Below, one piece after another: positions 34,258-45,608 of a stretch of DNA of 64,000 bases; positions within the stretch are counted from its first letter, which is position 1; every line of letters starts with the position of its first letter. The position numbers and the translations under genes are program-made. The stretch is from Cellulomonas aerilata. Its GTDB lineage: Bacteria > Actinomycetota > Actinomycetes > Actinomycetales > Cellulomonadaceae. The stretch spans positions 124,001-188,000 of the forward strand of contig NZ_BJYY01000015.1 in the NCBI RefSeq assembly GCF_007991755.1, written 5' to 3'. A model generated the notes under the pieces. It saw only the letters and a program-made list of their open reading frames with translations, ran no database searches and had not been told where the DNA came from.

Positions 34258-35327
34258 TGGCGCACCTGTGGCGCGGGGTCATCGCGGAGTACGCCGACCG
34301 GCTGCCGGCGCACCTGAGCGAGAAGGTGGTCACGCTCGGTGAGGGCGGCACGCCGCTCGTCGCGGCGCCGGTGCTCTCGGAGCGGACCGGCGCGGAGGTG
34401 CTGCTGAAGGTCGAGGGCATGAACCCGACCGGCTCTTTCAAGGACCGCGGGATGACGACGGCGATCTCGGCCGCCGCCGCGCGCGGCGCCAAGGTCGTGG
34501 TGTGCGCGTCGACGGGCAACACCTCGGCGTCCGCCGCCGCGTACGCGACGGCCGCGGGGATGCTGTGCGCGGTGCTCGTGCCGGACGGCAAGATCGCGAT
34601 GGGCAAGCTCAGCCAGGCGATCGCGCACGGCGCGCGCCTGCTGCAGGTCGACGGCAACTTCGACGACTGCCTGGTCGCCGCCCGCAAGCTCGCCGACGCG
34701 TACGCCGTCGAGCTGGTCAACTCCGTCAACCCCGACCGCATCCAGGGGCAGAAGACGGCGGCCTTCGAGGTGGTCGACGCGCTCGGGGACGCCCCCGACA
34801 TCCACGCGCTGCCGGTCGGCAACGCCGGGAACATCACCGCGTACTGGAAGGGCTACACCGAGTACGCGGCCGACGGCACCGCCTCGCGGACCCCGGCCAT
34901 GTGGGGCTTCCAGGCCGCGGGCGCCGCGCCCATCGTCGCGGGCCACCCCGTCACGCACCCGGAGACGATCGCGACGGCGATCAGGATCGGCAACCCGGCG
35001 TCGTGGGCGCAGGCCGAGGACGCGCGGGACACCTCCGGCGGGCTCATCGAGGCGGTCACCGACGACCAGATCCTCGCTGCGCACCGCGTGCTGTCCAGCG
35101 AGGTGGGCGTCTTCGTCGAGCCCGCCTCCGCCGCGGGCGTCGCGGGCGTCCTCGCCCTGGCGGAGCAGGGCCGGGTCCCCGCCGGTGCGCGCATCGTCGT
35201 GACGGTGACCGGGCACGGCCTGAAGGACCCGCAGTGGGCGCTGCGGACGGCGGACGGCAGCGAGGTCGTCCCCGTCCGGGTCAGCGCCGACGTCGTGTCC
35301 ATCGCCGACGCGCTCGAGCTCGCCTGA
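34257..35327 (+). CDS. thrC: Threonine synthase
   Basis: The 356-residue PLP enzyme converts O-phosphohomoserine to threonine. Lys in [15 protein letters not shown] (about residue 62) is the cofactor Schiff-base residue, and [15 protein letters not shown] near 84 and [13 protein letters not shown] near 188 bind phosphate and PLP. This is the short class typical of actinobacteria. The ATG overlaps the hom stop by one base, with GAGGGGAAC as ribosome-binding site, so hom, thrC and thrB form one operon. Confidence 0.97.
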   Translation: MAHLWRGVIAEYADRLPAHLSEKVVTLGEGGTPLVAAPVLSERTGAEVLLKVEGMNPTGSFKDRGMTTAISAAAARGAKVVVCASTGNTSASAAAYATAAGMLCAVLVPDGKIAMGKLSQAIAHGARLLQVDGNFDDCLVAARKLADAYAVELVNSVNPDRIQGQKTAAFEVVDALGDAPDIHALPVGNAGNITAYWKGYTEYAADGTASRTPAMWGFQAAGAAPIVAGHPVTHPETIATAIRIGNPASWAQAEDARDTSGGLIEAVTDDQILAAHRVLSSEVGVFVEPASAAGVAGVLALAEQGRVPAGARIVVTVTGHGLKDPQWALRTADGSEVVPVRVSADVVSIADALELA

Positions 35328-35373
35328 CCGCCGTGCGCGTCCTGACCGGCCGCCCCCGCACGGGACCCCGGAC

Positions 35374-36309
35374 GTGAGGCTCGGCGCCGACCGGGTCCGG
35401 GTCCGGGTGCCGGCCACCAGCGCGAACCTCGGCCCGGGCTTCGACGCGCTGGGCCTGGCGCTGGGCGTCCACGACGACCTCGAGTTCCGGGCGCTGGGCA
35501 CGGCGGACGTCGTCATCAAGGTGCACGGCGAGGGTGCCGGTGAGGTGCCGGACGGCGAGGCGCACCTGGTCGTCCGTGCGCTGCGGCACGCGCTGGACCA
35601 CGTGAGCGCCCCGCAGGTCGGGGTGCACCTGGAGTGCACGAACCGCATCCCGCACGGCCGCGGGATGGGCTCCTCCGCGGCGGCGGTCGTCGCGGGGCTG
35701 CTCGCCGCGCGCGGCCTGGTCGCGGACCCCGACGCCCTCGGCGACGACGTCGTCCTGCGCCTGGCGACCGAGCTCGAGGGTCACCCGGACAACGCGGCCC
35801 CGGCCATCCTCGGCGGCGCGACCGTCGCCTGGTGCGAGCCGGACGGCGCCCGGGCGGTCCGCATCGGCACGCACGCCGACCTCGCCCCGCTCGTCCTGGT
35901 CCCCGACGTGCGGCTGGCGACCAGGACCGCGCGCGGGCTGCTGCCGGCCACCGTGCCGCACGCCGACGCGGCGCTCGCCGCCGGCCGGGCCGCGCTGCTG
36001 GTCCATGCCCTGGGCCACCGCCCGGACCTGCTGCACGCCGCGACCGAGGACCGCCTGCACCAGCGGTACCGGGCGCCGGCGATGCCCGACAGCCTGGCGC
36101 TCGTCGACGCCCTTCGCGCTCGCGGGGTGGCGGCCGTGGTGTCCGGCGCCGGACCGACCGTGGTGGCGCTGGCCTGCGCCACCGGCCCGGGCACCACCGA
36201 CGCCGACGAGGCGGTGCGCGACGTGTGCGGCGCTGCGAGGGGTGACTGGCAGGTCCTGGTGCCCGGCATCGACACCGGCGGCGCCACCGTGGAGCGCCCG
36301 GCGGGCTGA
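35374..36309 (+). CDS. thrB: Homoserine kinase
   Basis: The 311-residue GHMP-family kinase phosphorylates homoserine before threonine synthase acts. It has PATSANLGPGFDALG near the start, the ATP loop PHGRGMGSSAAAVVAG (about residues 92-107) and the C-terminal GHMP motif VVSGAGPTVVALA (about 252). The GTG at 35374 lies 46 bases after thrC. No strong ribosome-binding site is seen (GGACCCCGGAC precedes it). The order hom-thrC-thrB is the usual actinobacterial one. Confidence 0.95.
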   Translation: MRLGADRVRVRVPATSANLGPGFDALGLALGVHDDLEFRALGTADVVIKVHGEGAGEVPDGEAHLVVRALRHALDHVSAPQVGVHLECTNRIPHGRGMGSSAAAVVAGLLAARGLVADPDALGDDVVLRLATELEGHPDNAAPAILGGATVAWCEPDGARAVRIGTHADLAPLVLVPDVRLATRTARGLLPATVPHADAALAAGRAALLVHALGHRPDLLHAATEDRLHQRYRAPAMPDSLALVDALRARGVAAVVSGAGPTVVALACATGPGTTDADEAVRDVCGAARGDWQVLVPGIDTGGATVERPAG

Positions 36310-36644
36310 CCGGCCGAGGGGCGGGCGGACCGGCCCCCGACCCGTGCAGGACCCGCGCCGGCCCGCGCCGACTCGAGCGGGACCCGAGCGGGACCCACCC
36401 GGGTGAACCGCGCGAGGCGGGCATGGGAGACCGGTCGCCGGTGTTAGAGTGAAAGGGCTCCCACAACCTCGGTTCGGACGGCAGCGCAGGGGCGCGCCGA
36501 CGAGGACCGGGAGCTCCAACCCGCAACGTCTGGCGTCGTCGTACGTCGGACGTCCGGCGTACGACGACCCGGCCATCTGGTGCCGAGATCGACACCTGCG
36601 GCCCGCCTCATGCGAGAGCCGCCGACGAGGGGGAAGGATCCTTC
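36310..36644 (+). promoter_or_regulatory. rho promoter and long structured leader
   Basis: This 335-base interval has no gene. TAGAGT at 36445-36450 is a plausible -10 box, giving a leader of about 185 bases before the rho GTG at 36645. The leader contains the strong hairpin at 36535-36568. A long leader fits the known habit of rho of limiting its own transcription, but the mechanism here is inferred. Confidence 0.55.
36535..36568 (+). promoter_or_regulatory. Strong hairpin in the rho leader
   Basis: GTCGTCGTACG (36535-36545) pairs perfectly with CGTACGACGAC (36558-36568), 11 pairs, around a 12-base loop that contains the palindrome GGACGTCC. It lies 76 bases before the rho start and is not followed by a T-run. 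Confidence 0.65.
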
Positions 36645-38825
36645 GTGACCGACACCATCGACGCCACCATGAGCAGCGCCGCGCCCGACGCGGCAGCAGC
36701 TGGTGGCTCCACCCGGGGCGCTGGCGCGATCTCCGCGATGCGCCTGCCCGAGCTGCAGGCGCTCGCGTCGCAGCTCGGCGTCACCGGGACGTCCAAGATG
36801 CGCAAGAGCGACCTCGTGGACGCCATCCGGACCAAGCGCGGCGGCGGGGACGTCCGCACGGCGAGCACCGCGAGCGACGACGCCCCGGCCGCTCCGCAGC
36901 GCACCTCGCGCCGGGCCACCCGCCCGGCACGCGCCGCCGACGACGCCGCGACCGCCCCGACCGCAGCCGCGGCAAGCTCGTCCGCCAGCGAGCCCACCGT
37001 CGGGTCGACCGGCCGTTCGACCGGCCGTTCGACCGGCCGTTCGACCGGCACGGCTCCGGCCACCCCCGTGCTGACGCTCCCCGCCCCGCTCCCCGCGGAG
37101 GCGCCCACCGCGCCGTCCCGCCAGCAGCGCGACGTACAGGACGAGCGCCTGCCGCACATCGACATCGAGCTCCCGCTGCCCGCCGACGAGCGCCGTGACG
37201 AGCGCCGTGACGAGCGCCGTGACGACCGCGCCGCCCGGGCCGCCGAGGCCGTCGGCGCCGTGACCGGCGAGCGTCCCGAGCGCGGGTCGCGCCGGTCCGG
37301 CCGCGGTGGCGGCACGCCCCGCACGGACGGCGACCTCCTCGACGGCGGCGGCGACCAGGGCGACGACGCCGACGGCCGTCAGCGCGGCCAGTCCACCGGT
37401 GGCCCGGCCACGGGCGGGCAGTCCAACGGGCAGTCCAACGGGCAGTCGGCCGGTGGCCAGCCGCAGGGCGACGGCAGCCGGCCGACCCGCCAGGCCGGTC
37501 CCGTGACGACCGCCGACGCGGACGACGACGAGCGCGGCGGTCGCCGCCGCCGCAACCGCGACCGCTACCGCGACCGTGACCGCACCAAGCGCGGCGGACG
37601 CGGCGTGCGCCCGGGCGGTCCGGAGATCGGCGGCCTCGACGACGTCGAGCTGCTCGACGACGACGTCCTGCTGCCGGTCGCCGGCATCCTGGACATCAAG
37701 GACAACTACGCGTTCGTCCGCACGACCGGCTACCTGCCCGGCGACAGCGACGTCTACGTCACGATGGGTCAGGTCAAGAAGGCCGGCCTGCGCAAGGGGG
37801 ACGCCGTCACCGGCGCCGTCCGGCAGCCGCGTGAGGGCGACCAGCCCAACCTCACCCAGGGCCGCAACAGCAAGTTCAACGCGCTGGTCCGTCTGGACAC
37901 GGTCAACGGGACGAGCCCCGAGCAGGCGCGTCAGCGCCCGGACTTCGGCAAGCTCACCCCGCTGTACCCGCAGGAGCGCCTGCGCCTGGAGACCGAGCAC
38001 AACGTCCTGACGACCCGGGTCATCGACCTCGTCGCGCCGATCGGCAAGGGGCAGCGCGGCCTGATCGTCTCCCCGCCGAAGGCCGGCAAGACGCTCGTGC
38101 TGCAGGCGATCGCCAACGCGATCACCACGAACAACCCCGAGGTCCACCTCATGGTCGTGCTCGTCGACGAGCGCCCCGAGGAGGTCACGGACATGCAGCG
38201 GACCGTGAAGGGCGAGGTCATCGCCTCGACCTTCGACCGTCCGGCCGACGACCACACCACGGTCGCCGAGCTCGCGATCGAGCGCGCGAAGCGCCTGGTC
38301 GAGCTCGGGCAGGACGTCGTCGTGCTGCTGGACTCCATCACCCGCCTGGGCCGCGCGTACAACATCGCGGCACCGGCGTCCGGGCGGATCCTGTCCGGTG
38401 GTGTCGACTCCAGCGCGCTCTACCCGCCCAAGCGGTTCTTCGGCGCGGCGCGCAACATCGAGAACGGCGGCTCGCTGACCATCCTCGCCACCGCGCTGGT
38501 GGAGACGGGGTCCAAGGCCGACGAGGTCATCTTCGAGGAGTTCAAGGGGACCGGGAACATGGAGCTCAAGCTCTCCCGGAACCTGGCCGACAAGCGCATC
38601 TTCCCCGCGGTGGACGTCGACGCGTCCGGCACGCGCCGCGAGGAGATCCTCATCCCGGCCGACGAGCTCAAGATCACCTGGAAGCTGCGCCGGGTGATGA
38701 GCGCGCTCGACCAGCAGCAGGCCATCGAGCTGCTGCTGTCCAAGCTGCGCGAGACGCACTCCAACGTGGAGTTCCTGCTGCAGGTGCAGAAGACGACACC
38801 GAGCGCGTCCGGCCACAACGACTGA
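36645..38825 (+). CDS. rho: Transcription termination factor Rho with large disordered N-terminal region
   Basis: The 726-residue protein is far longer than the roughly 420 of E. coli. Residues 1-45 hold the Rho N-domain start ([30 protein letters not shown], by position 36739-36828). About 50-320 is a charged Ser/Gly/Arg-rich insert typical of actinobacteria, built partly from 12-base repeats. The RNA-binding OB fold follows ([18 protein letters not shown], about 346), then the ATPase with Walker [11 protein letters not shown] (about 476), Walker [17 protein letters not shown] (about 559) and the R-loop [16 protein letters not shown]. It is a hexameric RNA helicase that ends transcription. 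GTG 36645 follows AAGGA. A hairpin at 38833 ends the unit. Confidence 0.97.
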   Translation: MTDTIDATMSSAAPDAAAAGGSTRGAGAISAMRLPELQALASQLGVTGTSKMRKSDLVDAIRTKRGGGDVRTASTASDDAPAAPQRTSRRATRPARAADDAATAPTAAAASSSASEPTVGSTGRSTGRSTGRSTGTAPATPVLTLPAPLPAEAPTAPSRQQRDVQDERLPHIDIELPLPADERRDERRDERRDDRAARAAEAVGAVTGERPERGSRRSGRGGGTPRTDGDLLDGGGDQGDDADGRQRGQSTGGPATGGQSNGQSNGQSAGGQPQGDGSRPTRQAGPVTTADADDDERGGRRRRNRDRYRDRDRTKRGGRGVRPGGPEIGGLDDVELLDDDVLLPVAGILDIKDNYAFVRTTGYLPGDSDVYVTMGQVKKAGLRKGDAVTGAVRQPREGDQPNLTQGRNSKFNALVRLDTVNGTSPEQARQRPDFGKLTPLYPQERLRLETEHNVLTTRVIDLVAPIGKGQRGLIVSPPKAGKTLVLQAIANAITTNNPEVHLMVVLVDERPEEVTDMQRTVKGEVIASTFDRPADDHTTVAELAIERAKRLVELGQDVVVLLDSITRLGRAYNIAAPASGRILSGGVDSSALYPPKRFFGAARNIENGGSLTILATALVETGSKADEVIFEEFKGTGNMELKLSRNLADKRIFPAVDVDASGTRREEILIPADELKITWKLRRVMSALDQQQAIELLLSKLRETHSNVEFLLQVQKTTPSASGHND
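37005..37049 (+). repeat. 12-base in-frame tandem repeat in rho (S-T-G-R units)
   Basis: TCGACCGGCCGT is repeated at 37005, 37017 and 37029, with a partial copy at 37041, encoding (STGR)3STG. The unit is a multiple of three, so copy-number change keeps the frame. Confidence 0.85.
37185..37225 (+). repeat. 12-base in-frame tandem repeat in rho (D-E-R-R units)
   Basis: GACGAGCGCCGT is repeated at 37185, 37197 and 37209 with a partial fourth copy, encoding (DERR)3DD, a mixed-charge block. Confidence 0.85.
37416..37448 (+). repeat. 12-base in-frame tandem repeat in rho (G-Q-S-N units)
   Basis: GGGCAGTCCAAC at 37416 and 37428 and a partial copy at 37440 encode [11 protein letters not shown], within a longer Gly/Gln/Ser/Asn-rich stretch of the insert. 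Confidence 0.8.
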
Positions 38826-38832
38826 CCCCGTC

Positions 38833-38869
38833 GCCCCGGGTGCCGCACGTCACGTCCGGCACCCGGGGC
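38833..38869 (+). terminator. Hairpin terminator after rho
   Basis: GCCCCGGGTGCC (38833-38844) pairs with GGCACCCGGGGC (38858-38869), 12 perfect pairs with a 13-base loop, eight bases after the rho stop. Confidence 0.7.
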
Positions 38870-38994
38870 GGACGCGGCGCGCCGGGATGATTTCGGCGCC
38901 ACCCCGCGTTCTGGCACACTGTTCGGCTGGTCTCCGGTTCACGTGGCTCACGACCGTGATCGCGACCCGGAGACGAACCCCAAGGAGAAGCACC

Positions 38995-39237
38995 GTGAAG
39001 AAGGACATCCACCCGAGCTACGTGGACACGACCGTGACCTGCACCTGCGGGAACACGTTCACCACGCGCTCGACCCAGCCCTCCGGCGAGATCCGCACCG
39101 ACGTGTGCAGCGCCTGCCACCCGTTCTACACGGGCAAGCAGAAGATCCTCGACACCGGTGGTCGCGTCGCCCGCTTCGAGGCGCGCTACGGCAAGAAGGC
39201 CGCCGCCCCGGCCGCGACCGAGACGGCCGCCAACTAG
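38995..39237 (+). CDS. rpmE: 50S ribosomal protein L31 (zinc-binding type)
   Basis: The 80-residue protein begins [20 protein letters not shown] and keeps the four Cys of the zinc form (CTCG and CSAC). The motif [18 protein letters not shown] is characteristic of L31. The Ala-rich tail ([14 protein letters not shown]) is extra. GTG 38995 follows AAGGAG. CACACT at about 38917 may be the -10. Cys-bearing L31 stores zinc and is replaced by a Cys-free form under zinc starvation. It is flanked by hairpins on both sides, so it is probably a single-gene unit. Confidence 0.96.
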   Translation: MKKDIHPSYVDTTVTCTCGNTFTTRSTQPSGEIRTDVCSACHPFYTGKQKILDTGGRVARFEARYGKKAAAPAATETAAN

Positions 39238-39245
39238 CGACCCCG

Positions 39246-39299
39246 ACGCCGGTGGTCCCAGCAGTCGCCCTCCATGGCGGCGCTGGTGACCACCGGCGT
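39246..39299 (+). terminator. Long stem-loop after rpmE
   Basis: ACGCCGGTGGTC (39246-39257) pairs with GACCACCGGCGT (39288-39299), 12 perfect pairs, with an inner CCAGC/GCTGG stem. It stands nine bases after the L31 stop and separates it from prfA. Confidence 0.7.
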
Positions 39300-39391
39300 T
39301 CGTCGTTCCCGGCCCCCGAGCCGCCCGGCCCGCGCGTCCAGCGGGTCCGTACATGGCTGCCTGCCGGCCACCCCACCCGAGAGGTCCTGCG

Positions 39392-40480
39392 ATGAGCGAG
39401 GCGTTCGCGTCCGTCGAGCCGCTGCTGGCCGAGCACGCCGAGATCGAGCGCCGTCTCGCCGACCCCTCGGTGCACGCCGACGCCGGCCGCGCCCGCACGC
39501 TGGGCCGCCGGTACGCCGAGCTCGGGCAGGTGGTGGGGGCGTACCGCGCCTGGCGCCAGGCCGCGGACGACCTGGCCGACGTGCTCGAGATCGCCGAGGG
39601 TGACGACACCTTCGTCGCGGAGATCGCACCGCTGCGCGCCACCGAGGAGGCCGCCGCCGAGCGGCTGCGCCGCGTGCTCGTCCCGCGTGACCCCGACGAC
39701 GGGCGCGACGTCATCCTCGAGGTCAAGGCGGGGGAGGGCGGCGAGGAGTCCGCGCTGTTCGCCGGCGACCTGCTGCGCATGTACCTGCGCTACGCCGAGC
39801 GCCGCGGCTGGAAGACCGAGCTCATCGAGTCGACCGAGTCGGACCTCGGCGGCTACAAGGACGTCCAGGTCGCGATCAAGGTCAAGGGATCCCTGCAGGA
39901 CCCGTCCGACGGCGTCTGGGCCAGCCTGAAGTACGAGGCCGGCGTCCACCGCGTCCAGCGCGTCCCGGTCACCGAGTCGCAGGGCCGCATCCACACCTCC
40001 GCCGCCGGCGTGCTCGTGCTGCCCGAGGTCGACGACCCGGGCGAGGTGGCGATCGACCCCAACGACCTGCGCATCGACGTCTACCGGTCCTCCGGGCCGG
40101 GCGGGCAGTCGGTCAACACGACGGACTCCGCGGTCCGCATCACGCACCTGCCCAGCGGCATCGTCGTGTCGATGCAGAACGAGAAGTCGCAGCTGCAGAA
40201 CCGCGAGCAGGCGATGCGCGTGCTGCGGGCCCGCCTGCTCGCCGCCCAGGCCGAGGCCGCGTCCGCCGCCGCGTCCGAGGCGCGCCGCTCCCAGGTCCGC
40301 ACCGTGGACCGCTCCGAGCGGATCCGCACGTACAACTACCCGGAGAACCGGATCGCGGACCACCGCACGGGCTACAAGGCCTACAACCTCGACGCGGTGC
40401 TCGACGGCGACCTCGACCCCGTCGTGCGCTCCGCGATCGAGGCCGACGAGGCCGCACGCCTGGCCGCCGCCGGGACCTGA
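39392..40480 (+). CDS. prfA: Peptide chain release factor 1
   Basis: The 362-residue factor reads UAA and UAG. The GGQ tip is in [17 protein letters not shown] (about residue 236). The anticodon-like loop is [14 protein letters not shown] (about 190), so the family PxT tripeptide is PVT. The rest matches RF1 in order ([20 protein letters not shown] about 120, and [14 protein letters not shown]). ATG 39392 follows GAGAGG. The next gene, prmC, encodes its own methyltransferase and begins one base after the stop. Confidence 0.97.
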   Translation: MSEAFASVEPLLAEHAEIERRLADPSVHADAGRARTLGRRYAELGQVVGAYRAWRQAADDLADVLEIAEGDDTFVAEIAPLRATEEAAAERLRRVLVPRDPDDGRDVILEVKAGEGGEESALFAGDLLRMYLRYAERRGWKTELIESTESDLGGYKDVQVAIKVKGSLQDPSDGVWASLKYEAGVHRVQRVPVTESQGRIHTSAAGVLVLPEVDDPGEVAIDPNDLRIDVYRSSGPGGQSVNTTDSAVRITHLPSGIVVSMQNEKSQLQNREQAMRVLRARLLAAQAEAASAAASEARRSQVRTVDRSERIRTYNYPENRIADHRTGYKAYNLDAVLDGDLDPVVRSAIEADEAARLAAAGT

Positions 40481-40481
40481 C

Positions 40482-41420
40482 GTGACCACGGCCGCGCTCG
40501 GGCCCGCGCTGCGCGAGGCGACGCGCGTGCTCGCCGACGCCGGCGTCCCCTCCCCGCGGGCGGACGCCGAGCTGCTCGCCGCGCACCTGCTCGGCATGAC
40601 CCGCGGCGAGCTGGGTGCGGCCGTGGTGCTGGGCCGCGCCGCACCGGACGGGCTGGACGAGCTGGTCCGCCGACGCGCCTCCCGGGTGCCGCTGCAGCAC
40701 CTGGTCGGCACCGCCCCGTTCCGCGGCCTGGAGCTGGCGGTCGGTCCCGGCGTCTTCGTGCCGCGCCCGGAGACGGAGCAGGTCGCCCAGGTCGCGGTCG
40801 ACGCCGCTGCGCAGACCGTCGCCCGGACCGGCGCCGCGCTCGTCGTCGACCTGTGCACCGGGTCCGGCGCGATCGCGCTCGCCGTCGCGCACGAGGTCCC
40901 CCAGGCGCGGGTGCACGCGGTCGAGCTCGACGTGCAGGCGCACGCGTGGGCGGCCCGCAACCTCGCCCGGTCACCCGGCGGTGCGCGCGTCGTGCTGCGG
41001 CGCGGCGACGCCCGCACCGCGCTGCGCGAGCTCGACGGGAGCGTCGACGTCGTCGTCTCGAACCCGCCGTACGTCCCGCCGGGCGCGGTGCCCGTGGATC
41101 CCGAGGTCGCCGACCACGACCCCGCCGTGGCGCTGTACGGCCTGGGCGCGGACGGGCTGGAGGTGCCGCGCGGGGTGGTGCGCGCCGCGGCGCGGCTGCT
41201 GCGTCCCGGCGGGCTGCTCGTCATGGAGCACGCCGAGGTCCAGGCGGTGGCGGCCCGCGAGGTGGTGGACGCCACCGGCGCCTTCACGCCCGCGTGGACC
41301 GAGCCGGACCTGACCGGCCGTCCCCGCATGGTCGTCGCCCGCCGCGCCGGGTCGGCCCCCGCCGACGACCGGCACACCGACCCGGGTGCGCGGGCCGACG
41401 TGGAACACTCGCCGTCGTGA
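40482..41420 (+). CDS. prmC: Release factor glutamine N5-methyltransferase
   Basis: The 312-residue SAM enzyme methylates the Gln of the GGQ motif in release factors. It has the N-terminal helical domain (HLVGTAPFRGLELAVGPGVFVPRPETE at about 68-95), motif I VVDLCTGSGAIALAVA (about 120) and the catalytic VSNPPYVPPG (about 188). The C-terminal 25 residues are an acidic, low-complexity extension. GTG at 40482 lies one base after prfA, and the stop overlaps the next GTG, so prfA-prmC-sua5 is one operon. Confidence 0.96.
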   Translation: MTTAALGPALREATRVLADAGVPSPRADAELLAAHLLGMTRGELGAAVVLGRAAPDGLDELVRRRASRVPLQHLVGTAPFRGLELAVGPGVFVPRPETEQVAQVAVDAAAQTVARTGAALVVDLCTGSGAIALAVAHEVPQARVHAVELDVQAHAWAARNLARSPGGARVVLRRGDARTALRELDGSVDVVVSNPPYVPPGAVPVDPEVADHDPAVALYGLGADGLEVPRGVVRAAARLLRPGGLLVMEHAEVQAVAAREVVDATGAFTPAWTEPDLTGRPRMVVARRAGSAPADDRHTDPGARADVEHSPS

Positions 41421-42079
41421 CCCAGCACGACCGAACCCGTGACGTCAGCGACCCGGCCCTGTGGGGCCCCGGCATCGACGAGGCCGTGAACGTCGTCTCC
41501 CGGGGCGGTCTGCTCGTGCTCCCGACCGACACCGTCTACGGCATCGGCTGCGACGCGTTCACCCCGCCCGCGGTCGCCGCGCTGCTCGCCGCGAAGGGAC
41601 GCGGGCGCCAGGCGCCGCCGCCGGTGCTGGTCCCCGACGTCCGGACCCTCGACGGCCTGGCCACGGACGTGCCCGACGTCGTGCGGACGCTGGTGGACGC
41701 GTTCTGGCCCGGCGGGCTCACCGTGATCCTGCGGTCGCAGCCGTCGCTCGCGTGGGACCTCGGTGAGACGCACGGGACGGTGGCGCTGCGGATGCCGGAC
41801 CACCCCGCGGCGCTCGCGCTGCTGCGCCGCACCGGCCCCCTGGCGGTGTCCAGCGCCAACCTCACCGGCCGGCCCGCCGCGCTGACCGCGCAGTCCGCGC
41901 TGGAGCAGCTCGGCACGAGCGTGCAGCTCTACCTGGACGCCGGCCCGGTGCCCGGCGGTGTCGCGTCCACGATCGTCGACGCCACCGGGGACACGCTGCG
42001 GCTGGTCCGGCTCGGCGCGGTGGGCCTGGACGAGCTGCGCGAGGTGGCGGCCGTCGTCGACCCGGGTGACGACGGGTGA
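41417..42079 (+). CDS. L-threonylcarbamoyladenylate synthase (TsaC/Sua5 family)
   Basis: The 220-residue enzyme makes threonylcarbamoyl-AMP from threonine, bicarbonate and ATP for the t6A base at position 37 of ANN-decoding tRNAs. It has VSRGGLLVLPTDTVYGIGCDAF (about 28), KGRGRQAPPPVLV (the Lys/Arg ATP loop), FWPGGLTVIL and the nucleotide motif AVSSANLTGRPA (about 144). It lacks a C-terminal Sua5 domain. GTG 41417 overlaps the prmC stop by four bases, and its own stop overlaps wecA likewise. Confidence 0.95.
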   Translation: MTQHDRTRDVSDPALWGPGIDEAVNVVSRGGLLVLPTDTVYGIGCDAFTPPAVAALLAAKGRGRQAPPPVLVPDVRTLDGLATDVPDVVRTLVDAFWPGGLTVILRSQPSLAWDLGETHGTVALRMPDHPAALALLRRTGPLAVSSANLTGRPAALTAQSALEQLGTSVQLYLDAGPVPGGVASTIVDATGDTLRLVRLGAVGLDELREVAAVVDPGDDG

Positions 42080-43248
42080 GGGTCTACCTGCTGGTCCTGC
42101 TCGTCTCGGCGGCCGTCACCTACCTGCTGACCCCGGTCGCCCGGTGGGCGGCCCTGCGCACCGGAGCCATCACCGCGCTGCGGGACCGCGACGTGCACGC
42201 CGTGCCGACGCCACGGCTCGGCGGGGTGGCGATGCTCGGCGGGCTCGCCGTCGCGATGGCGATCGCCAGCCAGATCCCGTTCCTCGAGGGCGTGTTCGAG
42301 GACACCCGCCGCGCGTGGGGGATCGTCGTGGCCGCCGCGATGGTGTGCCTGCTCGGCGTGGCCGACGACATCTGGGACCTCGACTGGATGACCAAGCTGG
42401 CCGGGCAGTCCCTGGCCGGGGTCTTCCTCGCGTTCCAGGGGGTGCAGCTCTACCAGCTGCCGCTCGGCGGCACCCTGCTGATCGGGTCCGGCCGGCTCTC
42501 CCTGTTCCTCACGGTCCTGGCGGTGGTCGTCGCTATGAACGCGGTCAACTTCGTCGACGGGCTGGACGGCCTGGCGGCCGGGGTGATCGCCATCGGCGGG
42601 ACGGGGTTCTTCGTCTACACCTACCTGCTGTCGCGCGAGGCGAGCCCGACCGACGTCTCCAACCTGGCGACCGTCGTCGTCGCCGCCCTGGTCGGGGCGT
42701 GCCTGGGCTTCCTGCCGCACAACTTCTACCCGGCCCGCATCTTCATGGGCGACTCGGGCTCGATGCTCATCGGGCTCGTGATCGCCGCGGCCGCGATCAT
42801 CGTCACCGGCCAGATCGACCTGGAGCTGGCGCCGAACCGCCAGACGATCCCGGCGTTCCTGCCGATCCTGCTGCCCATCGCGGTGCTGCTGCTGCCGCTG
42901 CTGGACATGGGCCTGGCGGTCATCCGCCGGGTGGTCGCCGGGCGCTCCCCGTTCCACCCCGACCGACTGCACCTGCACCACCGGCTGCTCGAGCTCGGTC
43001 ACTCCCACCGCCGTGCGGTGGTCATCATGTACGTGTGGACCGCGGTGTTCGCGTTCGGGACGGCGGCACTGGTCACCCTCCCGACGACCACCGTGCTGTG
43101 GGTGCTCGCCGGTGCGAGCGTCGTGGCCGCGCTGCTCACCCTCGGGCCGCTGCGCGGACGCGTGCGTCCCGCGGACACGCCCGCCGACCGCCCTGCCGAC
43201 CGCCTCGCCGACCTGCCGACCGACCTCCCCGAAGGGACCCGTCCGTGA
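42076..43248 (+). CDS. Undecaprenyl/decaprenyl-phosphate sugar-1-phosphate transferase (WecA/TagO type)
   Basis: The 390-residue protein has 11 membrane helices and the catalytic loops of the PNPT family: DD of GVADDIWDLDW (about residue 96), NFVDGLDGLAAG (about 156) and HLHHRLLELGHSH (about 305). It moves GlcNAc-1-phosphate from UDP-GlcNAc to the lipid carrier to start arabinogalactan- or teichoic-acid-like wall polymers. GTG 42076 overlaps sua5. The C-terminal tail (DTPADRPADRLADLPTD) is disordered and absent from typical members. It precedes the ATP synthase cluster, a common actinobacterial order. Confidence 0.93.
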   Translation: MRVYLLVLLVSAAVTYLLTPVARWAALRTGAITALRDRDVHAVPTPRLGGVAMLGGLAVAMAIASQIPFLEGVFEDTRRAWGIVVAAAMVCLLGVADDIWDLDWMTKLAGQSLAGVFLAFQGVQLYQLPLGGTLLIGSGRLSLFLTVLAVVVAMNAVNFVDGLDGLAAGVIAIGGTGFFVYTYLLSREASPTDVSNLATVVVAALVGACLGFLPHNFYPARIFMGDSGSMLIGLVIAAAAIIVTGQIDLELAPNRQTIPAFLPILLPIAVLLLPLLDMGLAVIRRVVAGRSPFHPDRLHLHHRLLELGHSHRRAVVIMYVWTAVFAFGTAALVTLPTTTVLWVLAGASVVAALLTLGPLRGRVRPADTPADRPADRLADLPTDLPEGTRP

Positions 43249-43763
43249 CCGACACCCCGCCCGTCCCCGAGCTCGGCCGAGAGCCGGTCCCGGCCCCCGG
43301 CCACGACGCAGGGCCCGGCCGGTCGCACGACGCCGTCACGTCGGTGTTCCGCACCGCGCTGCGCGACATGCTCGTGCTCCTCGGTGCCCTGGCCGTGCTC
43401 GGCATCGGGCTGGGCTACGCGGTCGCCGGGATGCCCGGGGTGTGGGGCGCCCTGATCGGCATCGGGCTCGCGCTGCTCTTCTCCGGCACGACGGTCGCGT
43501 CCATGCTGCTCACCGCCCGGGCCCCGGCGACGACGATGGCCGCCGTCGTCATGGGCGCCTGGCTCGCCAAGGTCGTCGTCCTCATCGCGGTGCTCGCCCT
43601 CATCCGGGACGAGGACTTCTACCACCGCGGCGTGCTCGCGGCCGTGCTGTTCGCCGGGGTGATCGGCTCGGCGCTGCTGGACTACCGGGCCGTGCGGGTG
43701 GGGCGCGTCCCGTACGTCACCCCCTCCGGCGACGCGGCCACGGGCGGCGTCCGGGAGGGCTGA
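43245..43763 (+). CDS. AtpI-like membrane protein preceding the ATP synthase
   Basis: The 172-residue protein has a 35-residue Pro-rich head and four membrane segments (for example MLVLLGALAVLGIGLGYAVAG and GALIGIGLALLFSGTTVAS) ending in a polar tail. Its position directly before atpB and its size fit the AtpI or AtpZ-type assembly proteins that help build the c-ring, although the sequence is not diagnostic. GTG 43245 overlaps the wecA stop by four bases. It ends about 80 bases before atpB. Confidence 0.75.
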   Translation: MTDTPPVPELGREPVPAPGHDAGPGRSHDAVTSVFRTALRDMLVLLGALAVLGIGLGYAVAGMPGVWGALIGIGLALLFSGTTVASMLLTARAPATTMAAVVMGAWLAKVVVLIAVLALIRDEDFYHRGVLAAVLFAGVIGSALLDYRAVRVGRVPYVTPSGDAATGGVREG

Positions 43764-43792
43764 GCAGGGCGGGAGCAGTGGCCCGCATGCGT

Positions 43793-43798
43793 TACGCT
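43793..43798 (+). promoter_or_regulatory. Candidate -10 box of the ATP synthase operon
   Basis: TACGCT lies between the AtpI-like gene and atpB. It is the same hexamer as at the LAL regulator. A -35 hexamer is not evident. It would give a leader of about 40 bases to ATG 43842 or 80 to CTG 43881. Confidence 0.45.
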
Positions 43799-43841
43799 CT
43801 CCCCGATCCATGAAGGCAGGCCCGACGGCGCGCGTGCGCGC

Positions 43842-45607
<1,766 letters not shown>

Positions 45608-45608
<1 letters not shown>

